Positions 53,285-60,695 of a stretch of DNA of 64,000 bases are shown here, one piece after another. Positions within the stretch are counted from its first letter, which is position 1. Every line of letters begins with the position of its first letter. The stretch comes from JAAFHB01 sp963677935 (lineage in GTDB: Bacteria; Bacteroidota; Bacteroidia; Bacteroidales; Prolixibacteraceae), in contig CAXXEH010000003.1 in NCBI GenBank assembly GCA_963677935.2, forward strand, positions 1,550,001 through 1,614,000. The letters are read 5' to 3'. Position numbers and translations under genes: made by a program. The notes under the pieces were generated by a model. The model saw only the letters and a program-made list of their open reading frames with translations. It was not told the origin of the DNA and did no database searches.

Positions 53285-54457
53285 ATGAATTCAAGAGAGC
53301 GATTATTACGAACGATTAACGGTGAAATTACCGAAAGGGTACCTGTCACCCTGTTTATTGCAGATCATGGCCATTTTATTCATCAGATGCATCCCGATAT
53401 TGATCCGCTTGATTATGAACAGCTCACCTTTAAAGTGATTGACTATCAAAGAAGCCTGGGCTGTGATGTTTTTGTCCGGATGATTTTTGATTTGTATCAT
53501 CCCCTGGGAATTTGTTTGGGAGGGGTTGACGACGGTCATGAAACTGAGAACTGGAAAATCTCGACAGAGATAACCGTCGATGGGAATAACCTGATCCGCA
53601 AATCGGTCATCACCACTCCTGATGGTATATTGACACAGGAATTCGTTCGCAATGCGCAAAACAAAGGAACTTACGTCTATTGCTGCACCAAAAAACCCAT
53701 TAGTTGCGAACACGATCTTGATATTGCGATGAAGTACGAACCTAATATGTCGGCAGAATATGGTGAAATGGTGAAACAAAAGATCAGGCGCATCAAAGAT
53801 TATCTGGGTGATGATGGGATACTGGGAACGTGGGTCGCCGGTGGTCCGTTTAATAACGCCTCAATGATCATCGACCACACCGAACTGTATATGCTGTTTA
53901 TGACCGATCCCCCATATTTCGATAAACTAATGCAATACACCACCAACCGCACACTGGATTATACGCAGGCATTTATTGATGCCGGAGCTGATGTGATGCT
54001 GGTTGGGGGAAACGTTCCCGGCGGTTTCCTCGGAGCCGAAGTGTACGAAGAGTTTATTCTTCCCTACGAAAAGAAATACATCGATTTTATTCAGGATCAG
54101 GGGTGCCCGGCAGTTTACCACAATTGCGGCCAGATTATGGCACTGGTGGATTCCTATAAAAAATTAGGGGCAAAAGTGGTTGAACCATTCTCTCCTGTTC
54201 CGCTGGGAGATGCAAATCTCAGTGAAGCCATTGATATTATTAAAGGCGATTATGTGGTTATCGGAGGTGTTGATCAGGTTAATTTATTGCAAAAAGGTAC
54301 TCTGGAGGATGTGATTGAGACAACCAAATCAACCATTGAGGCCGGTAAGAAAAACGGCCCGTTTATCATTCAAAGCGCCGACTTTCTGGAATATAATACA
54401 CCCATCGAAAATGTGGAAGCTTTTGTGAAAACAGCACTGCAAAATGCAGCTTATTAG
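53285..54457 (+). CDS. UroD-superfamily protein, putative cobamide-type methyltransferase 2
   Basis: A 390-residue cytoplasmic protein with the UroD/MtaA fold. It shows NSRERLLRTINGEITERVPV at the N-terminus, typical of the MtaA-like group, then LYHPLGICLGGVDDGHETEN, TWVAGGPFNNASMI, DAGADVMLVGGNVPGGFLGA and CPAVYHNCGQIMALVDSYKK. HNCG is the zinc H-x-C motif. The C-terminal IIQSADFLEYNTPIENVEAF has Ser where MtaA-like enzymes carry a third Cys. Its start lies 2 bp after the sugar transporter stop, so it acts with that sugar. Together with the relatives at 45873 and 63410 it suggests handling of methyl groups during glycan breakdown, but no corrinoid protein gene is seen in the window. Confidence 0.8.
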   Translation: MNSRERLLRTINGEITERVPVTLFIADHGHFIHQMHPDIDPLDYEQLTFKVIDYQRSLGCDVFVRMIFDLYHPLGICLGGVDDGHETENWKISTEITVDGNNLIRKSVITTPDGILTQEFVRNAQNKGTYVYCCTKKPISCEHDLDIAMKYEPNMSAEYGEMVKQKIRRIKDYLGDDGILGTWVAGGPFNNASMIIDHTELYMLFMTDPPYFDKLMQYTTNRTLDYTQAFIDAGADVMLVGGNVPGGFLGAEVYEEFILPYEKKYIDFIQDQGCPAVYHNCGQIMALVDSYKKLGAKVVEPFSPVPLGDANLSEAIDIIKGDYVVIGGVDQVNLLQKGTLEDVIETTKSTIEAGKKNGPFIIQSADFLEYNTPIENVEAFVKTALQNAAY

Positions 54458-54568
54458 TCCAATTAGGTTTTACTTTGCATAAGAAGATCGCTCTTAAACA
54501 ACTGAGCAAAACATCTTTTCTTTGTTATCCTTAGTGTTAAAAAAGAATTTTTGGAGTTGACTCAATTT

Positions 54569-55357
54569 TCAATTCTTTAAAGATATTCGTTTTCCAACCT
54601 GTTTTAACCATTCGCGTGCCATTAATTCGTGACCAGCGACTGTAGGATGAACGCCATCCCATATCCAATAATCGGCCGGCGCCCGCTTGCAGGCTTTTTC
54701 AAAGACCTCTTGAAAACCAACAAAGACAGCATTATACTGGGATGCCAGCTTTCGTACCACCAATTGCCTGTTGATGATATCGGCATGATAAGGTTCCCAG
54801 TTATCCTTTACTTTACCAACTGGCAGAATAAAAGGCTCACATAAAACGAAGATAACTTTGGGATTTTTTGCAAGAGTCTGGTCCAATAATGCTTTGTAAC
54901 CCTCTTCGTATTTTTCAATGTTAATCACCGGTTCCCATTGAAAAACCACGGAACTTGCATCATTCACACCGACAAGAATACTCAGCACATCTGGTTTGAG
55001 GTCGAGGGTGTCGGCCTGCCAGCGGGTGGCTAAATCGTTCACCTTATTTCCACTGATTCCCCTGTTGTAAAAAGTGAATTGCTTCTCAGGCAAATCGGCA
55101 CCCAAACGGCTGGCAATACTGAAGGCGTAACCATGCCCCATAATGTGATTGGGATCTTTTGTCCGGCCACGGTTTCCATCGGTGATTGAGTCACCCTGAA
55201 AAAGGATGACCATCCCTTTCCCTGCTTTCATTTTTCGTTCGCTATTGGTTGCCAATGCAAATGATTCCATTACAGGAAAGCAGGTTACTGCAGCGCCGGT
55301 TAAGGAAATCCCCTTTATAAAACTCCGGCGGGAATGATTTTTATTCAATTGATCCAT
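54569..55357 (-). CDS. Tat-exported SGNH/GDSL-type esterase
   Basis: A 262-residue exported hydrolase, probably a carbohydrate O-acetylesterase. The Tat-like signal is KNHSRRSFIKGISLTGAAVT. SGNH blocks are visible: ILFQGDSITDGNRG (Ser and its GDS block), FYNRGISGNKVNDLATRW (Gly block), LSILVGVNDASS (Asn block) and WIWDGVHPTVAGHELMARE (Asp and His). Its 3' end faces the UroD-like gene across 111 bp in which I see no hairpin or gene. Upstream, a 97-bp spacer with part of the dispersed repeat separates it from the MtlD-like gene, on the same strand, and it may be the tail of that operon. Confidence 0.88.
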   Translation of the reverse strand: MDQLNKNHSRRSFIKGISLTGAAVTCFPVMESFALATNSERKMKAGKGMVILFQGDSITDGNRGRTKDPNHIMGHGYAFSIASRLGADLPEKQFTFYNRGISGNKVNDLATRWQADTLDLKPDVLSILVGVNDASSVVFQWEPVINIEKYEEGYKALLDQTLAKNPKVIFVLCEPFILPVGKVKDNWEPYHADIINRQLVVRKLASQYNAVFVGFQEVFEKACKRAPADYWIWDGVHPTVAGHELMAREWLKQVGKRISLKN

Positions 55358-55390
55358 TACTTTAAAGGTATAAGTTTATCACTCAATTTT

Positions 55391-55417
55391 ACAGGAATCA
55401 TTTCATGGCTATTTCAT
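55391..55417 (-). repeat. Partial dispersed repeat, unit R5
   Basis: ATGAAATAGCCATGA followed by AATGATTCCTG on the minus strand matches only the opening end of units R2-R4. The closing TTCCATCTGGC end is not present here. Confidence 0.45.
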
Positions 55418-55454
55418 GAGAATTCAGATAACAGTCTGAACTTTTTTACAAAAT

Positions 55455-56600
55455 TCAGACTAGTTTGCAAATATTCTGTAAAATATAATCTACCCCTTTT
55501 TCGGCCTCAACAAAGAACAGTTCATCTGATGGATGGTGCATCCCTTTTTCATCCCGTGCACGGAAAGAGATCCCTGCAACCAGGGCCTCTAAGATACGAT
55601 CGTATGGTTTATTGAGCTTTATAGCTGCCTTAATGGGAGCGACCAACCGGTCCTCGGGGCTTAATTTTCGGAAAAGGTCACAACCCACCCTGAAAATCGT
55701 ATCGCCAAGCGCCTTATTTTTAAATCGTTCCAACAAATCACCGATGTGATCCTCAAGTTGATGATGGGTAAATTCACTGGGATACAGGGCTACCAACAGA
55801 TCGGCAGACTGTAACATTGTTTGACGTGTAGCCTCATAAATCTGAGGATCATTGAGCGCCTCTTCCATGTACACCCATCCCGGATTTTTTTGAAATCCAA
55901 GGTAGGCGGCAGTGGCATGACCCATGTTATGAATAAAAAGTTTCCGGTCAACCCAGGCTTTGATATTTTCCTTAGGCGCCAGATCGGTCACATCGGGAAC
56001 CTGATTCTTAAACCCATTTTTAGCCACAATCAGCGAATTGTACGATTCGGCAAAAATCTGTAAAGGATCTTCATCCATATCCTTTTGTGACATAATCGGA
56101 ACCATCTTCCCAATACTTGTTTCCACCAATCCAACCAGTTGATCCAGAGGATAACCTTTGGGTAACAGACCGGCTAATTCAGCTGATATAAACTGATCGG
56201 CATTCCTCATGTTTTCAGCAATAATAATATCGAGGGGCCAATCGCCATGCCGTTGCCTTCGGAGTATCAGAGCGTGGGTTATAATTGGAAGCGCTGCCGA
56301 CATTCCTTGCTGGCCAACCGATAGTGAAGCGATTGAGGCATCAGCCAGTTCAGCAATCACTTTCTCTGTTTCACTCAGATGAATTCCCCGCACATTGGTT
56401 ACCTGTATGGTCTTATCCTCTTTGGGGCTTTTGATAATGACCTTATATTGACCCGACTTGTTAAGATTATCAATTAACTGCTGATTGATATCTATAAAAA
56501 CGACTTCATATCCTGAACGGCTGAAGACCTGACCAATAAAAGAGCGTCCGATTTTTCCGGCGCCAAAGAGCACCAGCTTATTTTTAATTCCGTTGGTCAC
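55455..56600 (-). CDS. Mannitol-1-phosphate 5-dehydrogenase-like polyol dehydrogenase, paralog 2
   Basis: A 381-residue relative of the enzyme at 4960-6195, with LVLFGAGKIGRSFIGQVF, AENMRNADQFISAELAG, VETSIGKMVPIMSQKD, KAWVDRKLFIHNMGHATAAY and RFKNKALGDTIFRVGCDLF. It should reduce or oxidise a hexitol/ketose phosphate with NAD. It starts with GTG at 56600 and overlaps the PfkB kinase stop by 4 bp (GTGA), so the two are translationally coupled. With the D-lyxose/mannose isomerase gene next upstream, the route may be mannose to fructose, fructose phosphate and possibly mannitol phosphate as a carbon or redox store. No PTS mannitol importer is seen. Confidence 0.82.
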   Translation of the reverse strand: MTNGIKNKLVLFGAGKIGRSFIGQVFSRSGYEVVFIDINQQLIDNLNKSGQYKVIIKSPKEDKTIQVTNVRGIHLSETEKVIAELADASIASLSVGQQGMSAALPIITHALILRRQRHGDWPLDIIIAENMRNADQFISAELAGLLPKGYPLDQLVGLVETSIGKMVPIMSQKDMDEDPLQIFAESYNSLIVAKNGFKNQVPDVTDLAPKENIKAWVDRKLFIHNMGHATAAYLGFQKNPGWVYMEEALNDPQIYEATRQTMLQSADLLVALYPSEFTHHQLEDHIGDLLERFKNKALGDTIFRVGCDLFRKLSPEDRLVAPIKAAIKLNKPYDRILEALVAGISFRARDEKGMHHPSDELFFVEAEKGVDYILQNICKLV

Positions 56601-57802
56601 AACTTTGATATTTGTTGAATATATTCATTTTTAAATTCCTCTACCTTCAGGAGCTTTTCACCAGTACTATTTTCAATAAAAGTGCCTCCAACGTAATAAC
56701 AGGCAAATGCACCCGAGGCAACTCCCAACGCGATGGCCTCAGAGATGTTAAATTTTCCCTTTTCAGTAGATTTAAGTTGCAATGCCAGGGAGGCAATGAC
56801 ACCCCCTGCAAAATTATCTCCGCAACCGGTAGTATCCCCTTTTAATGAGGGTTCTCTGACAAAATCTTCATTGACCTTCTTTGAAACAGGAAAAACTGTT
56901 AAGGGCATATTTACAAACAGATCACCATTCGAAAAAGCATAAAGATCTTTGGAACCGTTGGTTATTATGAAAGCGGAAATATTCAGACTGACAAAGTATG
57001 CAGCAGCTTCAGCTATTGTTTTAGTACCACTAATTTTCAGCGACTCCTCACAATCCATGATCAGCATGTCAATTAGCCTGTAATCGTCTGGGGTATCGAC
57101 AAGTGGCCAGGGTTGATCGGGATTTTTCTTTTCATTTCTGAAATCAAAGACGGTATTTACCACAGTGAGACAACCATTTTGCTTTGCCTTGCCAAGTAAT
57201 TGGGTTAAATTGTCATGAATTTGAGGAACCAGGGCTGTGCCCCCAAAACAGACCATATCTGACTCAAAAAAATCATCTCCCAAAAGATCGGGGGTATAAT
57301 CCCAGGCTGCACCAATATTATTAATGAAAGTTCGCTCTCCCTGATGGTTATCGTAAGTTATATCAGAAAGGACATCGGTAAAAGGGGTCCTCTTATTGGA
57401 AATTCTGCGATAATGATTTATGTTCAAAGGTGTTTTGATCAACAGTTTTTCAATCCACTCAGCCGTTTCGTCCATTCCTGTTCCGCCGTAAAACTGAACC
57501 TCAAAATTTTCCTTACCAAGTAATTGCGAAGCATTGATCAGTGAAACCAAACCCGGACCGCCAATATTAATTGCAACCGGTGGTTCATCACCCGTAAGTT
57601 CATGGCTGATTTCAGAATAAGGCTTACCTGAGAATCTCTCAAGTTCTTCTGTAAAAACCAGTCTGCCCGGAGCAAGGCCTCCATCTCCCGCCTTATGAGA
57701 AAGATAGTTCAAAAACAGCGGGGAGTTAAATCGTACCCCGGTATACAAATAGTCGACCAGGGCACAACCTGTACCCGCAATAATAATTTTTTTGGTGCTC
57801 AT
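56597..57802 (-). CDS. PfkB-family sugar kinase (fructokinase-like)
   Basis: A 401-residue cytoplasmic kinase of the ribokinase/PfkB fold. The N-terminal GTGCALVDYLYTGVRF is followed by INIGGPGLVSLINASQLLG, then LLIMDCEESLKISG-like sequence and IITNGSKDLYAFSNG. The active-site motif is KGDTTGCGDNFAGGVIASL, with the GCGD Asp as catalytic base and the anion hole in TGCGD. It is longer than most PfkB kinases (about 300-320), with extra sequence in the N-terminal half. It starts 4 bp after the isomerase stop and overlaps the MtlD-like gene. Phosphorylation of fructose made by the isomerase is the most likely role, which is inference from neighbours. Confidence 0.82.
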   Translation of the reverse strand: MSTKKIIIAGTGCALVDYLYTGVRFNSPLFLNYLSHKAGDGGLAPGRLVFTEELERFSGKPYSEISHELTGDEPPVAINIGGPGLVSLINASQLLGKENFEVQFYGGTGMDETAEWIEKLLIKTPLNINHYRRISNKRTPFTDVLSDITYDNHQGERTFINNIGAAWDYTPDLLGDDFFESDMVCFGGTALVPQIHDNLTQLLGKAKQNGCLTVVNTVFDFRNEKKNPDQPWPLVDTPDDYRLIDMLIMDCEESLKISGTKTIAEAAAYFVSLNISAFIITNGSKDLYAFSNGDLFVNMPLTVFPVSKKVNEDFVREPSLKGDTTGCGDNFAGGVIASLALQLKSTEKGKFNISEAIALGVASGAFACYYVGGTFIENSTGEKLLKVEEFKNEYIQQISKL

Positions 57803-57805
57803 CAG

Positions 57806-58480
57806 TTAAATATACCTTTTATAATCAGATGCAAGTAGATGGATCGGTGCTTCATCCTCGACAATTTCAGGAAAGCGGCCTACCGGGGTATAAAAACAAT
57901 TATCGGCTGAATCATCGTTGACTGCACTTACTTCGCCAACAAATACTTTACCTTTCCCCTCTTCTCCGTAAAAACGGTGATAAATCCCCTGCTCCAGACA
58001 GATGCTTTCTCCTGGAGTAAGTATTACTGAATCACCAGGTTGCAGATTCCGGACAACACCATCTGTCTTCAGGCTGAAAGGTTGATCCGATAACTTTTCC
58101 TTTTCGTCGGAATTATATAATTCAATAACCAGATTTCCACCGCCGCGATTAATGATATCCTCCATCTTGCTCCAGTGAAAGTGCATTGGAGTTTCCTGCA
58201 TCTCCTCAACGATCATTGCTTTTTCGGCATACGGCTTTTTATCTTTCTTAAAATTTCCGTTTCTGACCGTGAAAAGGATCAGCCCACATTTATGAAAATC
58301 GCCACTTCCAAAGTCGGTCAGATCCCATCCAAGCATGTTGTCTATCACCTCACTGCAGGTGGAATATTTACCCTTCCACTCATCCGGACTCCAGAAAGCC
58401 CATGGCGGAAGTTTAAAATTCATTTGATCGAAAAACTTTTTCGATTCGATAATAAGCCCGTTAATTTCACTTCGTTTCAT
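57806..58480 (-). CDS. D-lyxose/D-mannose isomerase-family protein (cupin)
   Basis: A 224-residue cytoplasmic cupin of the D-lyxose ketol-isomerase family, members of which interconvert D-lyxose/D-xylulose and D-mannose/D-fructose with a metal. It shows FKLPPWAFWSPDEWKGK, MLGWDLTDFGSGDFHKCGL, PYAEKAMIVEEMQETPMHFH (metal-binding Glu and His), SKMEDIINRGGGNLVIELYN, LQPGDSVILTPGESICLEQG and IYHRFYGEEGKGKVFVGEVS, the usual order and length. It precedes the PfkB kinase and MtlD-like genes and lies in a block with two alpha-mannosidases, which favours D-mannose as the real substrate. It would be the first gene of that three-gene unit. About 140 bp separate it from the ABC gene, with no hairpin noticed. 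Confidence 0.85.
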   Translation of the reverse strand: MKRSEINGLIIESKKFFDQMNFKLPPWAFWSPDEWKGKYSTCSEVIDNMLGWDLTDFGSGDFHKCGLILFTVRNGNFKKDKKPYAEKAMIVEEMQETPMHFHWSKMEDIINRGGGNLVIELYNSDEKEKLSDQPFSLKTDGVVRNLQPGDSVILTPGESICLEQGIYHRFYGEEGKGKVFVGEVSAVNDDSADNCFYTPVGRFPEIVEDEAPIHLLASDYKRYI

Positions 58481-58620
58481 TATTTACAATTTATTATTAC
58501 ACTAATTTAAATCATATACCTAATTATTAATGGATTGCAATACCATCGTTCGATAAAAAAATTATAAATGCAAAAATACAATTTCAGCTGAATATAATTT
58601 ATTTTTAAAGCCAGTAGTTT

Positions 58621-59274
58621 TCATACTGTTTCAGGTATATAACCCCAATATTCCAGTTCATCTGTACTTTTGATTTCTTTTGTTCCTCCGTCATGCATTA
58701 ATATAATTCTGGTGGAAAGATCCAAAATATTCCAATAGTCATGGTCCGTTATAATAAATCCTTTGTTTTTTGATTGCTCTTTAATCAGGTTTTTAATAAC
58801 CTCCTTGTAAATTGGAGCAATGCCGTTAAATGGTTCGTCAATCAGAATGTATTTGGCATTTGAATGAATGATCAATAAAATCTCCAAAAGTCGCTTTTCA
58901 CCACCCGATAGTTGATTGCTTTTTTTACCCAGCATTGGTTTAATCCACTCGTTATTTTTAATTAATGATCCATTTTCCTTGTCACAGAACAGAGAAATGA
59001 TTGTTGTAATCTTTATATGATTAGGAATAAAATTATCCTGGGGTAAATATTTGATTAAATTACGATTATCAAATATCCCATTAATAATTTTATCACCAAT
59101 TTTAACAAATTTCTGATCTGCAGCCAATGAACCAAATATAATCTTTAGTAAAGTTGATTTACCCGAACCATTTCTACCCAATAGTCCAATAATCTCACCC
59201 TGACCACATGTGAGAAAGACATCTGTGAGTACCTGCTTTGTGCCAAAGGCTTTCATTATACTATCTACCTGCAT
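58621..59274 (-). CDS. ABC-transporter ATP-binding protein
   Basis: A 217-residue ATPase with Walker A GLLGRNGSGKSTLLKIIFG, Q-loop YLPQDN, signature NQLSGGEKRLLEILLI, Walker B YILIDEPFNG and the switch His in ITDHDYW. It resembles LptB/LivF-type single-domain subunits. The only candidate partner is the 101-residue membrane protein encoded just upstream (overlap 10 bp), which is too small to be a normal permease. The pair looks more AT-rich and Lys/Ile-rich than the sugar genes on both sides. It could serve a small exporter or a regulatory ABC unit; substrate unknown. Confidence 0.85.
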   Translation of the reverse strand: MQVDSIMKAFGTKQVLTDVFLTCGQGEIIGLLGRNGSGKSTLLKIIFGSLAADQKFVKIGDKIINGIFDNRNLIKYLPQDNFIPNHIKITTIISLFCDKENGSLIKNNEWIKPMLGKKSNQLSGGEKRLLEILLIIHSNAKYILIDEPFNGIAPIYKEVIKNLIKEQSKNKGFIITDHDYWNILDLSTRIILMHDGGTKEIKSTDELEYWGYIPETV

Positions 59275-59570
59275 ATTACATATCCAATCATTAAAAGAGT
59301 TCCAATTAGCAAACTTAGGATTAATGTAGTTCCCCAGAGAAGATATTTACTAAGCCCAATGTTATGGTAGAAGTAATAGTCATTTGGATTTCGTTTCTCA
59401 TAAATAAAATATTGAAAAACCAGTGTCATCAAGATATAGCCAATTCCAACAGTACCCCAAGAAAATTTGCCAGTTCTTGAATATTCCAGATAGCCCAATG
59501 CTATTGACACTACCAAAGACGGTAGAATAAGTTTTCTGTAAAAAATTAAGATGCAAATTATTAATCGCAT
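59265..59570 (-). CDS. Small membrane protein with three transmembrane segments
   Basis: A 101-residue protein I do not recognise. Hydrophobic segments are near residues 4-25 (IICILIFYRKLILPSLVVSI), 38-55 (GTVGIGYILMTLVFQYFIY) and 76-98 (LLWGTTLILSLLIGTLLMIG). A polar loop, EKRNPNDYYFYHNIGLS, lies between the last two. Its end overlaps the ABC ATPase start by 10 bp, so the two are almost certainly co-expressed and probably form a complex in the inner membrane. Fifty-five bp separate it from the DUF4432 gene. Confidence 0.65.
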   Translation of the reverse strand: MRLIICILIFYRKLILPSLVVSIALGYLEYSRTGKFSWGTVGIGYILMTLVFQYFIYEKRNPNDYYFYHNIGLSKYLLWGTTLILSLLIGTLLMIGYVICR

Positions 59571-59625
59571 GGTACCTCTTCTGCTTTTTCAAAACTGGCC
59601 GATACATATTGGAAAGAACTTCTAA

Positions 59626-60690
59626 TCAATTTAAACTGTTTATTTTACTAATTAGTACATCAATCTCCTCATTTCCGTTCAACAGTTCAATGGTCAAATC
59701 GAAGTTCCTGATTTCACCCGGTTCAAGGTACTCCTGAATTGGGGCATTACGCGGATCGGTTCGCCCACCGACATAACAATTGCAGGGCTCCATTCCCATC
59801 ACATAATCCCCTTCGCCCATCTGCTTCCATTGGGTAAAATTGAAAAGCTGATACTTGTTGAAATGAAGGGCAGCGGCTAATCCTAACTTCTTATTGATCA
59901 ACGCAACACAGGTATCCCCATTTTGATCGGCATTCAGGGTATGATAAAATACCTGCTCTGCATAATCAGGAGCAGGTGGCTGACATTGATTATAGGATGC
60001 TTCTCCGTTAATTGCATCCTGATCTCTCGGTGTGAGTTTTCCCGTAGGGGTCACCAAAATCGCATCTTCATCGAGCAATGGGTATCCCATGTTGAAATGG
60101 AACAACAACATCAGCGCCTCTTTTTTGAAGCCGCAATTCTCAATTGTATTTTTAAGGTGAATTTTATTTTCCCCATGGCGACATGTAATGGTTCGCCCCA
60201 GAATTAAATTTTCACCAAAAAGCCGTGCTTCTTTCACCTTACCAGAGATGGTCATAACCGGAACATCGTCAATCCATTCGGTTGAAGCGCAAACTTCCTC
60301 TGCCGGGGTATTGCCGATACGACCGTGCAATGGAAAGAGTTCCCCATCCACCTCACAGGGAGAACCCACATTACGTAATCCACAGGTTGTCAGAAAACCG
60401 GCCAGATAACTGCGTAAAAAACCAATGCCGCTTTCGTTATAATATTCAGGGGCAACCAATCCTGCCTTGGCAATGTAACTGCAATTGGTCCCATTGAACG
60501 ATAATCCTGCAATATCGAGACACCGGTCAGCAAGGATTGTAAATTCAAGACCGGAACCGTTCTTTACATCGAACGCTCTTACCCCTTTGGCCTTACCATC
60601 TACCATTGTAAATTCCTTAATTCCAAATACCTGGCTAAAATCACCTACATACTTGAGCAATTCCCTTTTTTTTGAATTGGTTGTCGTCAT
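59626..60690 (-). CDS. DUF4432-family, aldose-1-epimerase-like protein
   Basis: A 354-residue cytoplasmic protein of the galactose-mutarotase superfamily, DUF4432 group. Visible stretches are FTMVDGKAKGVRAFDVKNGS, FTILADRCLDIAGLSFNGTN, FLTTCGLRNVG, LFPLHGRIGNTPAEE (conserved His and Arg), LMLLFHFNMGYPLLDEDAIL (another conserved His) and MGMEPCNCYVGGRTDPRNA. By family it may interconvert anomers or otherwise process a sugar; no reaction is certain. It lies only 5 bp after the second GH38 gene, so it probably acts on the sugar released by that enzyme. Confidence 0.82.
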   Translation of the reverse strand: MTTTNSKKRELLKYVGDFSQVFGIKEFTMVDGKAKGVRAFDVKNGSGLEFTILADRCLDIAGLSFNGTNCSYIAKAGLVAPEYYNESGIGFLRSYLAGFLTTCGLRNVGSPCEVDGELFPLHGRIGNTPAEEVCASTEWIDDVPVMTISGKVKEARLFGENLILGRTITCRHGENKIHLKNTIENCGFKKEALMLLFHFNMGYPLLDEDAILVTPTGKLTPRDQDAINGEASYNQCQPPAPDYAEQVFYHTLNADQNGDTCVALINKKLGLAAALHFNKYQLFNFTQWKQMGEGDYVMGMEPCNCYVGGRTDPRNAPIQEYLEPGEIRNFDLTIELLNGNEEIDVLISKINSLN

Positions 60691-60695
60691 CTATT

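Noticed and set aside
53306..53779. A 157-codon open frame on the minus strand within the UroD-like gene
   Set aside because: It is antisense to conserved UroD-like sequence and has no start context or domain; a shadow of the real frame.
59398..59607. An alternative 69-codon frame overlapping the small membrane protein
   Set aside because: The 101-residue frame has three clean hydrophobic segments and overlaps the ABC start as coupled genes do; the alternative has neither.
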